Below, one piece after another: positions 1 to 7,984 of a stretch of DNA of 64,000 nucleotides; the stretch's first letter is position 1; each line of letters starts with the position of its first letter. The notes below the pieces were generated by a model. It did not search any database, was not told the DNA's origin, and saw nothing but the letters and a program-made list of their open reading frames with translations. The stretch is from positions 1 through 64,000 of the forward strand of contig NZ_JAJUWR010000001.1 of assembly GCF_021390545.1 (NCBI RefSeq). The letters run 5' to 3'. The DNA is from Algoriphagus sp. AGSA1. Lineage in GTDB: Bacteria > Bacteroidota > Bacteroidia > Cytophagales > Cyclobacteriaceae. A program made the translations under genes and the position numbers.

Positions 1-121
1 TGCTACATTAGAACAGGCAGTCTGGATGAGGTTTTCCTTTTTTTTTCATGATTGATAAGAGTTAATAAATGATCTAAAAAGTTACCTCTTTCTGGCTGCT
101 CTTGAAACTACCGCAGGTTTA

Positions 122-255
122 GTGCAACACCGGCTATAGTTCACTGCTACGTATTTTTACTTTCGGAAAAACTACGCATCCGTGAATGGTTGGTGTTTAT
201 TTATTAACTTTATTGCTTAACCAACGCAGCAAACCATAGCCGAGGAACGTTATAT
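122..255 (+). other. attC-like recombination site 1
   Basis: A 134-base imperfect inverted repeat with integron attC layout. A left R''-like box GTGCAAC (122-128) is followed two bases later by CGGCTATAGTTCACTGC. The right arm GCAGCAAACCATAGCCG (225-241) pairs with it and is followed by a six-base spacer and an R'-like box GTTATAT (249-255). The unequal spacers and unpaired bases inside the stem are typical of attC sites. The GTATAAC box of the next site is nearly the reverse complement of GTTATAT, as expected if both ends belong to one cassette. The box match to the RYYYAAC/GTTRRRY consensus is imperfect. Confidence 0.65.
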
Positions 256-274
256 GCAATAAAAACAAACAAAT

Positions 275-1300
275 ATGATCAATCTCAAACCTGCATTTTT
301 AATTGTTTTCTCTTTTCTATGGGCTTTCCAAAATCTGGAATTAGTCGCACAAACGGAAGAACTGAAATTGAGCAAAGAAGAAATCTCGATTACGGTTGAT
401 TCTATCAATAGTAAACTTCGTAGCAATTATGTATTTCCAGAAGTTGCCGACAAAATGTTACAAATACTTAAAAAAAAATTGAAAGATGGCAAGTACAATT
501 CCTTAACTGATCCCACTGAACTTACTCGTCAACTTACCAGTGATCTTCAGTCAATTAGTAAAGATAAACACTTGATTGTTGTTTTCAATCCTTCGGTAAT
601 CGCACGTGAACTGTCATTAACAGATGAAGACAGGGCAAATGAAGAAGCCGAATGGGTCAAAGAGTTGCAGGAACACTTAAAAGGCGACAATTATGGATTT
701 AGGGAAATCAAAATTATGGAAGGCAATGTTGGATATATTAACCTAAGAGAATTTGTAGACCCAAAATATGGTGGCGAAACATTATCAACTGCAATGCATT
801 TTTTAAGCAATACAAATGCAATTATTGTTGATCTCCGTGAAAATGATGGAGGTTCACCTTGGATGGTGCAGTTGCTTGCAAGCTACTTCTTTTCTTCCGA
901 ACCTGTACACCTATCTGATCACTACAATCGTCCAAAAAACGAACTAACCCAATCCTGGACATTACCCTACGTGCCAGGGATTCGTAGACCTGATGTGGAT
1001 TTATACATCCTGACCAGCAACAAGACTTTTTCAGCAGCCGAGGCGTTCAGTTACCTACTAAAGTGCCTTAATCGTGCTACTATCATAGGAGAATCTACTG
1101 CTGGTGGAGCACATCTCACTGGATCAGTTATAGCAACTGACAAATTCTATGTCAGGATACCACAAGGCAGACCGACAAGTCCAGTGACAAATGGAAACTG
1201 GGAAGGAACTGGTGTAACCCCACACATTATAGTTAATGCTGAACAGGCATTGGAAATTGCTCATGCAAAGGCACGTGAAAAACTTGACGGTGATAAATAA
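275..1300 (+). CDS. S41-family serine peptidase (IRBP-like branch), secreted
   Basis: Exported serine protease-like protein of family S41 (C-terminal-processing/tricorn/IRBP type). Residues 1-26 form a signal peptide with core FLIVFSFLWAF. A helical N-terminal S41 domain covers about 30-115 and includes DKHLIVV, whose His matches the family's catalytic His. The catalytic fold follows (GYINLREF, IIVDLRENDGG) with the nucleophile Ser253 in TFSAAE and then GESTAGG. No PDZ domain is visible; 341 residues is short for CtpA but usual for the IRBP-like branch. The substrate is unknown. It stands alone between two attC-like sites, with its ATG about 25 bases from the left one, as in integron cassettes. 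The family is clear; the biological role is not. Confidence 0.88.
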   Translation: MINLKPAFLIVFSFLWAFQNLELVAQTEELKLSKEEISITVDSINSKLRSNYVFPEVADKMLQILKKKLKDGKYNSLTDPTELTRQLTSDLQSISKDKHLIVVFNPSVIARELSLTDEDRANEEAEWVKELQEHLKGDNYGFREIKIMEGNVGYINLREFVDPKYGGETLSTAMHFLSNTNAIIVDLRENDGGSPWMVQLLASYFFSSEPVHLSDHYNRPKNELTQSWTLPYVPGIRRPDVDLYILTSNKTFSAAEAFSYLLKCLNRATIIGESTAGGAHLTGSVIATDKFYVRIPQGRPTSPVTNGNWEGTGVTPHIIVNAEQALEIAHAKAREKLDGDK

Positions 1301-1303
1301 AGC

Positions 1304-1437
1304 GTATAACATCAGCTAAGAAAGCATGGGGTGAACAGTGTTTTCCGCAAGGTTTGTTCTCCGTAGCAACTTTTCGTTTCGGTTGACAGGTAATCGCTCC
1401 GAAATACCCCACGCTTCTTAGCTGCGGCACGTTGAGC
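1304..1437 (+). other. attC-like recombination site 2
   Basis: A second 134-base attC-like structure, starting four bases after the S41 gene. R''-like box GTATAAC (1304-1310), a three-base spacer, then AGCTAAGAAAGCATGGGG. The right arm CCCCACGCTTCTTAGCT (1407-1423) pairs with it except for a bulged base in the left arm. A seven-base spacer precedes the R' box GTTGAGC (1431-1437), which fits GTTRRRY exactly. The asymmetric spacers (3 versus 7) mirror site 1 (2 versus 6). The inner loop differs fully from site 1, as is normal between attC sites. Confidence 0.7.
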
Positions 1438-1526
1438 GTTATTTTCGAAAACCAAACAGTAACTGACATACAACCAAACGGATAAGAAAGTAAATACTCA
1501 ATTTTGGCAAACTTAAAGACAACAAA

Positions 1527-1886
1527 ATGGAAAAAGTAAACCTTGGACAGAAATTTCAACTTTTTACTGAACATTGGTCGCCCAAAATAGTAGGCGAACT
1601 CAATGGACAGCACGTAAAACTTGCCAAACTCAAAGGCGAGTTTGTTTGGCACAAACACGACCACGAAGACGAACTCTTTTTTGTCGTAAAGGGGCATTTC
1701 AAAATGGAGTATAGAGATAGAACAGTAATTGTAAATGAAAATGAATTTTTGATAGTGCCAAAAGGTGTAGAACACAAACCCGTAGCAGACAAAGAAGTAT
1801 GGGTTATGCTTTTTGAACCTGCAACAACTTTGAACACAGGCGACACAGAAAACGAATTGACAAAACACATATTGGACAGAATATAA
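1527..1886 (+). CDS. Small single-domain cupin protein
   Basis: A 119-residue cupin: one small beta-barrel with a probable metal site. The first cupin motif is HKHDHEDELFFVVKG (His-x-His-x3-Glu pattern, about residues 43-57) and the second is VPKGVEHKP (about 78-86), giving the usual His, His, Glu, His ligand set. There is no signal peptide, so it is cytoplasmic. Such proteins may be sugar-binding, isomerase-like or regulatory, and the sequence does not decide. It sits about 90 bases after the attC-like site 2 and looks like the gene of a second cassette. The expected downstream attC is not intact: an antisense group II intron end begins a few bases after the stop codon. Confidence 0.85.
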   Translation: MEKVNLGQKFQLFTEHWSPKIVGELNGQHVKLAKLKGEFVWHKHDHEDELFFVVKGHFKMEYRDRTVIVNENEFLIVPKGVEHKPVADKEVWVMLFEPATTLNTGDTENELTKHILDRI

Positions 1887-1898
1887 AAACAAACGTAT

Positions 1899-1984
1899 AG
1901 TGAGTAGGTAAAGGGGAGTCTCACCCCTAAACCTCTCACAGAACTCCCGATAGCTATCGGGATGAACCTCTGGATTACGGCTCT
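1899..1984 (-). mobile_element. Group II intron 3' end (domains V-VI), remnant, antisense
   Basis: Read on the minus strand this gives GAGCCGTAATCCAG, then TTCTGTGAGAGG, then a GGGGTGAGACTCCCC stem and an end in TTTACCTACTCAC. This is the layout of domain V plus domain VI at the 3' end of a bacterial group II intron. The 18-base perfect palindrome TCCCGATAGCTATCGGGA (1945-1962) interrupts the domain V hairpin. No reverse transcriptase and no 5' part were found, so this is a scar. It abuts CGTATA, which resembles the start of an attC R'' box. Confidence 0.6.
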
Positions 1985-2706
1985 TATTATGCAGTCGGTT
2001 AATAGTCCATTATGTTAAACTAATTTGTGCCGGAGTCCGCAGTGATAGAAAAGGTTTGGATAAGAGACATTAACTGTCTATGCCATTTTACTGTTTTAGC
2101 GGACATTTTCGACAATCGCTAACTATAATCCCACGGCTGAGATACCTAAACCTCTGAGTCCGATAAATCAACTGATAGTATTTGCCAGATAGGAAAAAGA
2201 CCCAAACCAATCGACCACATTGCAGATCCAGAACAGGATCCAATGCTCCTCTTTCTGTTTTTATCTGCAAAATGGCACAGAAAGATGCAGGTAATTCTGC
2301 TGACCAACCAGAAAAGACCGCAATTTCTTCACATTTCCCGCAATTTCCCCAAAAAATACCCTGTATAGGGTATGTGCTGGTATCATTTTTTTCCTTTTCT
2401 TGCCATTGTTCTTTATCGCCTGAGGCTCTCAAGTACCGAGACCGACAGGGTCCGGGAACTACGCCAACTTTTATAGCACCTATCCGGGCTTAAATCCGGA
2501 GAATTTCCCAAGCCAGTGGAAGCACTAGCTTGAAAGATACAATCTCACAATCGCCTCCTCTTTAAGGAGGAGGTAGGGAGGAGGTAGAACACCCATCTGG
2601 GCTTAAATCCGGAAACCCACTTAATTCTGAAGCAGATAGTAAAATGATAGCAGAGTCGATCATCCCGATGCGAAGCGTATCGGGAAGGATAGGAGGAGGT
2701 AGAGAA

Positions 2707-2787
2707 ACCAATTGCAAAGTGATAAGAATATCAAGGTGGAATTACAAATCCCACCCAGTTACTACGATAATCCGACTACGCCCAGGT
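2707..2787 (+). repeat. Module-linked dispersed repeat, copy A
   Basis: Begins ACCAATTGC and contains GAATTACAAATCCCACCCAG. A related copy starting with the same nine bases lies at 7708-7788, and a weaker one at 10066-10126. Read in one frame, A and B give similar peptides (VELQIPPS, then TPR), so the repeat may descend from the start of a lost coding sequence. It lies about 125 bases before the SIR2 gene. Confidence 0.55.
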
Positions 2788-2911
2788 GGGGTGTTGGCCT
2801 GTCAGACTTTGTGCTTAACCGAAAGTTTTGTGCTTCAAAATCAATTTTCCATTTACTAACCGTTAGCTGTAATTGCATAGAACCTCGGAAATCAAATTTT
2901 AGTTAGAATTT

Positions 2912-4483
2912 ATGTTTATAGAAAATTTTACGAAACACATTTCGGCGTTTTCAACGTCACCTTTTCTTTTTATTGGCTCTGGTTTTTCTAGACGCTATTT
3001 AGGTTTACCTACTTGGGAACTGTTATTAATGGAGTTATGTGAAGATCTGAAATTGAACAAACCTTACAATTATTATAAATCTAATGCGGATTCAAAACTG
3101 CCTAAAATAGCAACTATTATTGGAGAAGAATTTAATGATGTCTGGTGGAGCAGCTCAGACTATGGAGAAAGCAGAGATGCATTTGAAGCATTGGCGACCA
3201 CCAAGTTTTCACCCCTCAAATATGAAGTTGCAAAAAAGATAGATTCAAAAACAGACTTGATTAAAGACGAATTACTTGAACGAGAATTAAAACTCCTGAA
3301 GAAAACAAACATTGATGGAGTTATAACAACTAATTGGGATCAATTATTGGAGAGAACGTTTGCTGACTTCAACAAGTTTGTAGGCCAAGAAGAGCTAATT
3401 TTTTCCGAACTGTACTCAATTGGAGAAATCTACAAAATTCATGGATGCGCTTCAAAGCCAAACTCTTTAGTTATAACAGATGAAGATTATCATAACTATG
3501 AAGAAAGGAACGAATACTTAGCAGCTAAACTGTTGACAATATTTATTGAAAATCCAATAGTCTTTATCGGTTACAGCCTAGATGATAAAAATATTCAGTC
3601 TATTTTAAAATCTATTATTAAATGCTTAACCAAAGAGAAAATTGGTAAACTTAAAGATAGATTAATTTTCTGTCAATGGAGCTCTGAACCTGTGGAACCA
3701 TCAATTATAGATAGTACATTGCTTATTTCTGAAACAGTAATACCAATTAAACTTGTCACTTTACATGACTTCATCGATCTTTTTACCATCCTAGCAAACA
3801 ACAAGCGAAAACTGCCAATCAAAATCTTACGCCAAATGAAAGGTATGGTGTATGATTTTGTAAAATCAAATACATCAAAGTCAAAGATTTATGTTACTGA
3901 CAATCTGGAAGATCTCGAAAATTTTCATGACGCTGAATTTGTATATGGGGTTGGATTAAAGGATAAATTTGCTGCAGTAGGTATTAAAGGAATAGAATTA
4001 AAAGACGTTCTTTCAGATGCAATCGTCAGTAGAAACTGGGATCCTGTCCAAATTTCGCAATTGTGTCTTCCATTTCTACTTGGGAAGTATATACCTTATT
4101 TTAAACATTTACGCAATGCAGGATTTCTAAATGAAAATGATCTCATAGACGAAAATATTGATGTTGTAGAGTTTTCACCTAATTTTATTAAAAAGGTTAA
4201 TGAGGTTACTCGTGAGAGCTTTTTACCAGCTGCAAGCTATATTCGAAAGAGAGATGAGATTAATAAATTGTATTCTTCATTTAATGAGCTTAAAGAAGAT
4301 GCAAATCCTTTGCATATACTAATGTATACCCCCCTCTTAAGTGAAGAAAAGATAAATACTGACGATTTGTGTACATATTTGGAAGAAAATATTGATTTGC
4401 TAGAAAACAGCTCTTTAGGAACTCATTTCAGAAAATTGATTTGCTTATACGATTTCCTGTTATATAAGAGCAACCACAGCTAA
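2912..4483 (+). CDS. SIR2-domain protein (SIR2_2 type), probable defence effector
   Basis: A 523-residue protein with an N-terminal SIR2 (NAD-consuming) fold. Visible motifs are FIGSGFS at 20-26 (NAD-binding loop), TTNWD at 139-143, the HG pair with catalytic His177 in KIHGCA, and IGYSLDD at about 219-225. The rest (about 240-523) is helical and unrecognised; it probably senses or oligomerises. Proteins of this type act in known systems (Thoeris ThsA, DSR, SIR2-pAgo, AVAST) by NAD depletion after phage sensing. It lies 45 bases before a fused ATPase/TOPRIM gene on the same strand, so the two may be a two-gene system, though attC-like cassettes nearby could also make them unrelated neighbours. 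Base composition is strongly AT-rich. Antiviral function is inferred from domain and context. Confidence 0.85.
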   Translation: MFIENFTKHISAFSTSPFLFIGSGFSRRYLGLPTWELLLMELCEDLKLNKPYNYYKSNADSKLPKIATIIGEEFNDVWWSSSDYGESRDAFEALATTKFSPLKYEVAKKIDSKTDLIKDELLERELKLLKKTNIDGVITTNWDQLLERTFADFNKFVGQEELIFSELYSIGEIYKIHGCASKPNSLVITDEDYHNYEERNEYLAAKLLTIFIENPIVFIGYSLDDKNIQSILKSIIKCLTKEKIGKLKDRLIFCQWSSEPVEPSIIDSTLLISETVIPIKLVTLHDFIDLFTILANNKRKLPIKILRQMKGMVYDFVKSNTSKSKIYVTDNLEDLENFHDAEFVYGVGLKDKFAAVGIKGIELKDVLSDAIVSRNWDPVQISQLCLPFLLGKYIPYFKHLRNAGFLNENDLIDENIDVVEFSPNFIKKVNEVTRESFLPAASYIRKRDEINKLYSSFNELKEDANPLHILMYTPLLSEEKINTDDLCTYLEENIDLLENSSLGTHFRKLICLYDFLLYKSNHS

Positions 4484-4528
4484 TATTACGAACTGATGTT
4501 ATAGGCAATACAAAAAGACCGACACAAT

Positions 4529-6403
4529 ATGAAAATAGAAGTAATAGATACATTTAAATCAGTAGGGCAATTTACTTGGGATAATATACCTTCCTTATCA
4601 ATTATCACTGGACTTAATGGTGCAGGGAAATCACAATTGTTGGAATTAATTAGGACTAAGCCTGACATCGTTCAAACAGACGACAATATTATTTATAAAC
4701 CTGAAGACATTACTTTTTGGAATTCAGATGGTGGGAGATTTCCCAATTCGAATAGTTTCCAGATCTATGATTTAGTTGCTTTTGCCGCAACATTAAGAGA
4801 TTATGCTGATCCGTTAAAAAAAATATTACAAGAGAATGCTAGAAATAGTCTTCAATTTAAAGGTCAAGATCAACAAATGCAGCAAGCCTTTTCAAGGCTC
4901 AATATAAATGTGAAGGGAAGGGAAGACGAATTAATAAAAGCCATTGAAATACGCTCAGGAAAAGCTTTTGTTAATATGGGGTTTGAAGAAGTTATGTATC
5001 ATTTTCCAGAGCATTTATTTCTTGATTCAGATAACATAAGCAATGACAGAATTGAAACTCTCTTTTATATGTATCATTTCAGAAAATCTATGGATATAAA
5101 GTTTGGAAATGATGTTGCTGACTATCAAACACCGCCATGGGAACTTTTAAATCAAGTTTTTGAAATATCAAATTTACCTTTCGAAATTGACAATCCTACG
5201 CATATTCCGATTGACTTTGATGTAAAGAACTTAAATACCTATATTAAGCCAGAGCCAAAATATGCGTATTCAATAAAATTAAAGCATAAATTACTAAATA
5301 AAACTATTGATTTTAAGGATATATCTAGCGGCGAAAAAACAATTATGTCGTTAGCATTCTTGCATTATTATGCACAAAATAAAAAATCATATAAAAAATT
5401 ACTGCTCCTAGACGAACCTGACGCTCATTTACACCCATCACTTACAAAACAATTTCTTGAAGTGGTAAACAAGTTTTTAATCAAACAGTATGGAGCTAAG
5501 GTTATTATGACAACACATTCTCCCTCAACAATAGGATTATGCGATGAAGAATCTATTTTCATAATGAGTAAAGATCCGACAAAAATTGAAAAACAAACAC
5601 GTTCAAATTCAATCAATTATCTAACGAGTGGCGTCCCTACATTAAGTTCAATCGTCGACAATAGGAGATATGTGTTAGTCGAGGATAAGGACGATGTTAG
5701 TTTTTATACAAGATTATATAACTTATTCAGTAAAGAAATTAGTAGCGAAATTTCATTAGTGTTTATTCCTGTAAGCGCTAAAAAACTTAACAAATCAGGC
5801 GGTTGCACTGTAGTTAGAGAATGGACTAGAAAATTGAGAGTAGAGGGTGAGATGAATTTAGCAAAAGGAATAATAGATAGAGATAAAAGCAATTCTCCGA
5901 CAGACGGTATTTCTGTTTTAAAGCGATATAGCATTGAAAACTACTTTTTAGACCCATTAATTATTGCTGGTTATCTTATTCATAATGGAATGGTTTCAAA
6001 AATTGATTCTATTGAATTCCCAAATAAGAACTGTAATAGGATAGAAGCCCTTGACGATGCAGACCTACAAAAAGTAGCTGATCATGTTATTGACAAAGTT
6101 CAAACAAATTTCACTGCAACCGTTGATAGTTTAAATACTGGACGGGCCTCAGACAACGTCATTTCAGATAATGTATTATCAGCAAATGAATTAACCCGAG
6201 TTACAGTTGAACTGAAAAATGGGAAATGTTTAAATTATCCTAAGTGGTTAATTGACAGAAGAGGACACGATTTAGAGGATATATTTAGAACACTATTTTC
6301 AAATGGCAAGGCATTTGGGATTGTACCCTTACTTGATATAATAGAAAGACTACCAGATTATTTTGCAAAGGACTTTATAACAACACTAAATGACACACTA
6401 TAA
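4529..6403 (+). CDS. ABC-type ATPase fused to TOPRIM/DUF4435-like domain (PARIS-like, AriA-AriB fusion architecture)
   Basis: A 624-residue two-domain protein. Residues 1-375 are an SMC/ABC-type ATPase: Walker A GLNGAGKS at 28-35, signature SSGEK at 266-270, Walker B LLLLDEPDAHLHP with Asp295-Glu296, and an H-loop in TTHSPS. Residues from about 380 look like a TOPRIM-type nuclease: LVEDKDD with Glu385, IIDRDK with Asp450 and Asp452, then YSIENYFLDP, which resembles DUF4435. An AAA/ABC ATPase with a DUF4435 TOPRIM domain is the layout of PARIS, where AriA holds AriB until phage anti-restriction proteins appear and the nuclease then cuts host tRNA. OLD-family nucleases are the main alternative. 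It follows a SIR2 gene by 45 bases. Domain call sure; PARIS membership moderately likely. Confidence 0.82.
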   Translation: MKIEVIDTFKSVGQFTWDNIPSLSIITGLNGAGKSQLLELIRTKPDIVQTDDNIIYKPEDITFWNSDGGRFPNSNSFQIYDLVAFAATLRDYADPLKKILQENARNSLQFKGQDQQMQQAFSRLNINVKGREDELIKAIEIRSGKAFVNMGFEEVMYHFPEHLFLDSDNISNDRIETLFYMYHFRKSMDIKFGNDVADYQTPPWELLNQVFEISNLPFEIDNPTHIPIDFDVKNLNTYIKPEPKYAYSIKLKHKLLNKTIDFKDISSGEKTIMSLAFLHYYAQNKKSYKKLLLLDEPDAHLHPSLTKQFLEVVNKFLIKQYGAKVIMTTHSPSTIGLCDEESIFIMSKDPTKIEKQTRSNSINYLTSGVPTLSSIVDNRRYVLVEDKDDVSFYTRLYNLFSKEISSEISLVFIPVSAKKLNKSGGCTVVREWTRKLRVEGEMNLAKGIIDRDKSNSPTDGISVLKRYSIENYFLDPLIIAGYLIHNGMVSKIDSIEFPNKNCNRIEALDDADLQKVADHVIDKVQTNFTATVDSLNTGRASDNVISDNVLSANELTRVTVELKNGKCLNYPKWLIDRRGHDLEDIFRTLFSNGKAFGIVPLLDIIERLPDYFAKDFITTLNDTL

Positions 6404-6579
6404 AAAATTCCATACTACTAAAAACAAGGTTTTCGTTGCGTTCGTACCTCGAAAAATGAAGTCTCTGCTGTAAGAAGCATTTGGGATGCTTTTTTTCATT
6501 CCTCTCACTCATCTTGTTTGAGCATTGGAGATTGCTTCAACCTAAAGTACTTTTAGTACTAAGCGATTTATAAACATGA

Positions 6580-6671
6580 AGAGCTCCCGCAGTGGCGGGA
6601 CAGGCTGTGCGAGGTGAGAGTCTCACGCACGGTTCTGTGGGAAGGTGAGGATGCAATTCCCTTGCCTAATC
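6580..6671 (+). mobile_element. Group II intron 3' end (domains V-VI), remnant
   Basis: Sense-strand intron end: GAGC, then GTGCGAGGTGAGAGTCTCAC, then GCACGGTTCTGTGGGAAGG (domain V and joiner), followed by a stem GGGAAGG/CCCTTGCC with an inner A (domain VI), ending in TAATC near 6671. A palindromic unit CCCGCAGTGGCGGG (6586-6599) interrupts the base of domain V. The 5' parts and the reverse transcriptase are absent. The following TTAGCAGCCATTATATG resembles the right half of an attC site, so the intron probably inserted in or beside one. Bases 6420-6475 upstream also carry attC-like text (TTCGTTGCGTTCG, CGAAAAATGAAG). Confidence 0.6.
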
Positions 6672-6688
6672 TGATTAGCAGCCATTAT

Positions 6689-7582
6689 ATGACCTACCAC
6701 AACGACATAACAGTCGAAGAAGATTTTGACGATATGGAAGACATAAATTTTTCAGAGTTAAGCACTCTTGACTTAACGACAATTGACGAAAATGTTTCTT
6801 ACAACATATTTGAAGACAATTTTCCTCAATGTACTATAACTCGACTTGGCGACAAATTACTTATTAGAATAGAGGAACACATTTATACAAAATATTGGTT
6901 TCATAAATATCACGCTTCTGTTTTTGCGACTGCAATGATGAAAGCTATAAAAAGACTTCGACTTGAAGGCGTCCCATTCTCTGACGAAGAACTTGACGAG
7001 GACGATGAAGTGCATGTTTTTATTAGATGGACACTGACCGAACCTTCAATCATTAGCAGTAAGACTTTATCAGAGAACATAAATCTTGCGTTTGACAGCG
7101 TTTTTGAACGTGCTAACTCAATGCTTGAAAATTCAGACAGCGTTTTAATACTTGGTAAAGACACAGGCGAAGGACTTGACTTACTAAAGCATATTCAAAC
7201 ACACCTTGATAATTTAGGCTTCTACACATACATAATAAAAGAGCAACCAGACATCATCGGCGAAAGTGTGATGCAAAAGGTTTTACGTTTTGGACTTTCA
7301 TCAAGGTTTGTAATAATTGAAAACAGCGAACCGACTGGACACCTGTATGAATTTCCACACATCACAAAATTTGCAGAGTTGACTTCAATCGTCTTACAAA
7401 GACAAGGCGAAGGTTCAACTTGGATGTTTGAAGACCTTTACCATAGACTGCGAAACATCAAAAAGTTTGAATACACTAATGATACATTGGAAGAACAAAT
7501 AAATATCGGAATCGAGTGGGCAAACACTTATTTGGGGAGCTTTAGCAAATTCCAAAAAGATAGATTGCCGTGGTTTAAATGA
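6689..7582 (+). CDS. Cassette-borne protein with Rossmann/TIR-like region, unknown function
   Basis: About 297 residues from the ATG at 6689. An in-frame upstream ATG at 6614 lies inside the intron end and is unlikely. The acidic N-terminus (EEDFDDMEDINFSE) is followed by an alpha/beta region of about 40-120. From about 128 comes a Rossmann-like stretch: SVLILGKDTGEGL, a helix, GFYTYIIKEQPD, then FVIIENSEPTG. This order of strands and helices recalls TIR or nucleoside-deoxyribosyltransferase-like folds, as in some defence proteins, but I see no decisive catalytic Glu motif. There is no signal peptide or membrane segment. It stands alone between an attC-like half site and another attC-like structure, as in an integron cassette. 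A role in defence is only suggested by its neighbours. Confidence 0.7.
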   Translation: MTYHNDITVEEDFDDMEDINFSELSTLDLTTIDENVSYNIFEDNFPQCTITRLGDKLLIRIEEHIYTKYWFHKYHASVFATAMMKAIKRLRLEGVPFSDEELDEDDEVHVFIRWTLTEPSIISSKTLSENINLAFDSVFERANSMLENSDSVLILGKDTGEGLDLLKHIQTHLDNLGFYTYIIKEQPDIIGESVMQKVLRFGLSSRFVIIENSEPTGHLYEFPHITKFAELTSIVLQRQGEGSTWMFEDLYHRLRNIKKFEYTNDTLEEQINIGIEWANTYLGSFSKFQKDRLPWFK

Positions 7583-7590
7583 ATAAAAAT

Positions 7591-7654
7591 AACTAACAGC
7601 TTCGCGTTCGTTGCGCATGTAACACGAATAATGAAAGCGAAGCTGCTTGTAACC
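7591..7654 (+). other. Degenerate or interrupted attC-like site 3
   Basis: Nine bases after the preceding stop, AACTAAC (6 of 7 to the RYYYAAC box) is followed directly by AGCTTCGC (7598-7605), which pairs with GCGAAGCT (7637-7644). Unpaired bases lie in the stem, as in attC sites. The right R' box is missing; GCTTGTAACC stands in its place, so the right half may have been replaced by inserted DNA. Confidence 0.45.
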
Positions 7655-7707
7655 TGAGAGGTTCTTATGGCGATTGAGTCAGGTTTTGAATCGCTATGAA
7701 ATAAATG

Positions 7708-7788
7708 ACCAATTGCTAATTGGATAGAATATTAGGGTCGAATTGCAAATTCCACCCAGTCATCATGACGATTTGTCTACTCCGAGGG
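7708..7788 (+). repeat. Module-linked dispersed repeat, copy B
   Basis: Starts ACCAATTGC like copy A at 2707, and aligns along about 80 bases with mostly third-position changes (GTC GAA TTG CAA ATT CCA CCC AGT). An in-frame TAG in its first part shows it is no longer coded here. It lies about 195 bases before the GHKL gene. The remaining bases between 7655 and 7984 show no gene. Confidence 0.55.
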
Positions 7789-7984
7789 GTAAAAGATCTT
7801 AAAGTGATAATTGACAGATGGATAGGTGTGGAATAATTGTATTAAAATATTCTTTGACAGATCATGACAATGATAAGCTATAAATTTGGTGACCTTACAC
7901 GGCATACTGATCTTTACTATTATTTAAATGTAGACCTATTGAAATTAAATTGATAATTATGAATCACTGCTCTATCTTGTATTT

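Larger units (their letters stand above)
1887..2911. other. Non-coding stretch with intron remnant, palindromes and module-linked repeat
   Basis: About 1 kb with no gene I can support. It contains the antisense group II intron end (1899-1984), a GGAGG-rich hairpin near 2552-2573, two copies of a short unit reading ggcttaaatccgga (near 2488 and 2598), a partial palindrome with CCCGAT/ATCGGG arms near 2662-2685, and the repeat copy at 2707-2787. The two ORFs of about 100 codons on either strand near 2090-2490 have no domain character and overlap each other, so I do not call them. Confidence 0.6.

Noticed and set aside
2088..2493. Overlapping ORFs of about 100-115 codons on both strands
   Set aside because: They overlap each other, have no domain character and lie in a region of intron scar and repeats.
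2820..2870. Possible short attC (GCTTAAC ... GTTAGCT) before the first SIR2 gene
   Set aside because: The boxes look right but the arms between them pair poorly, so I do not call a site.
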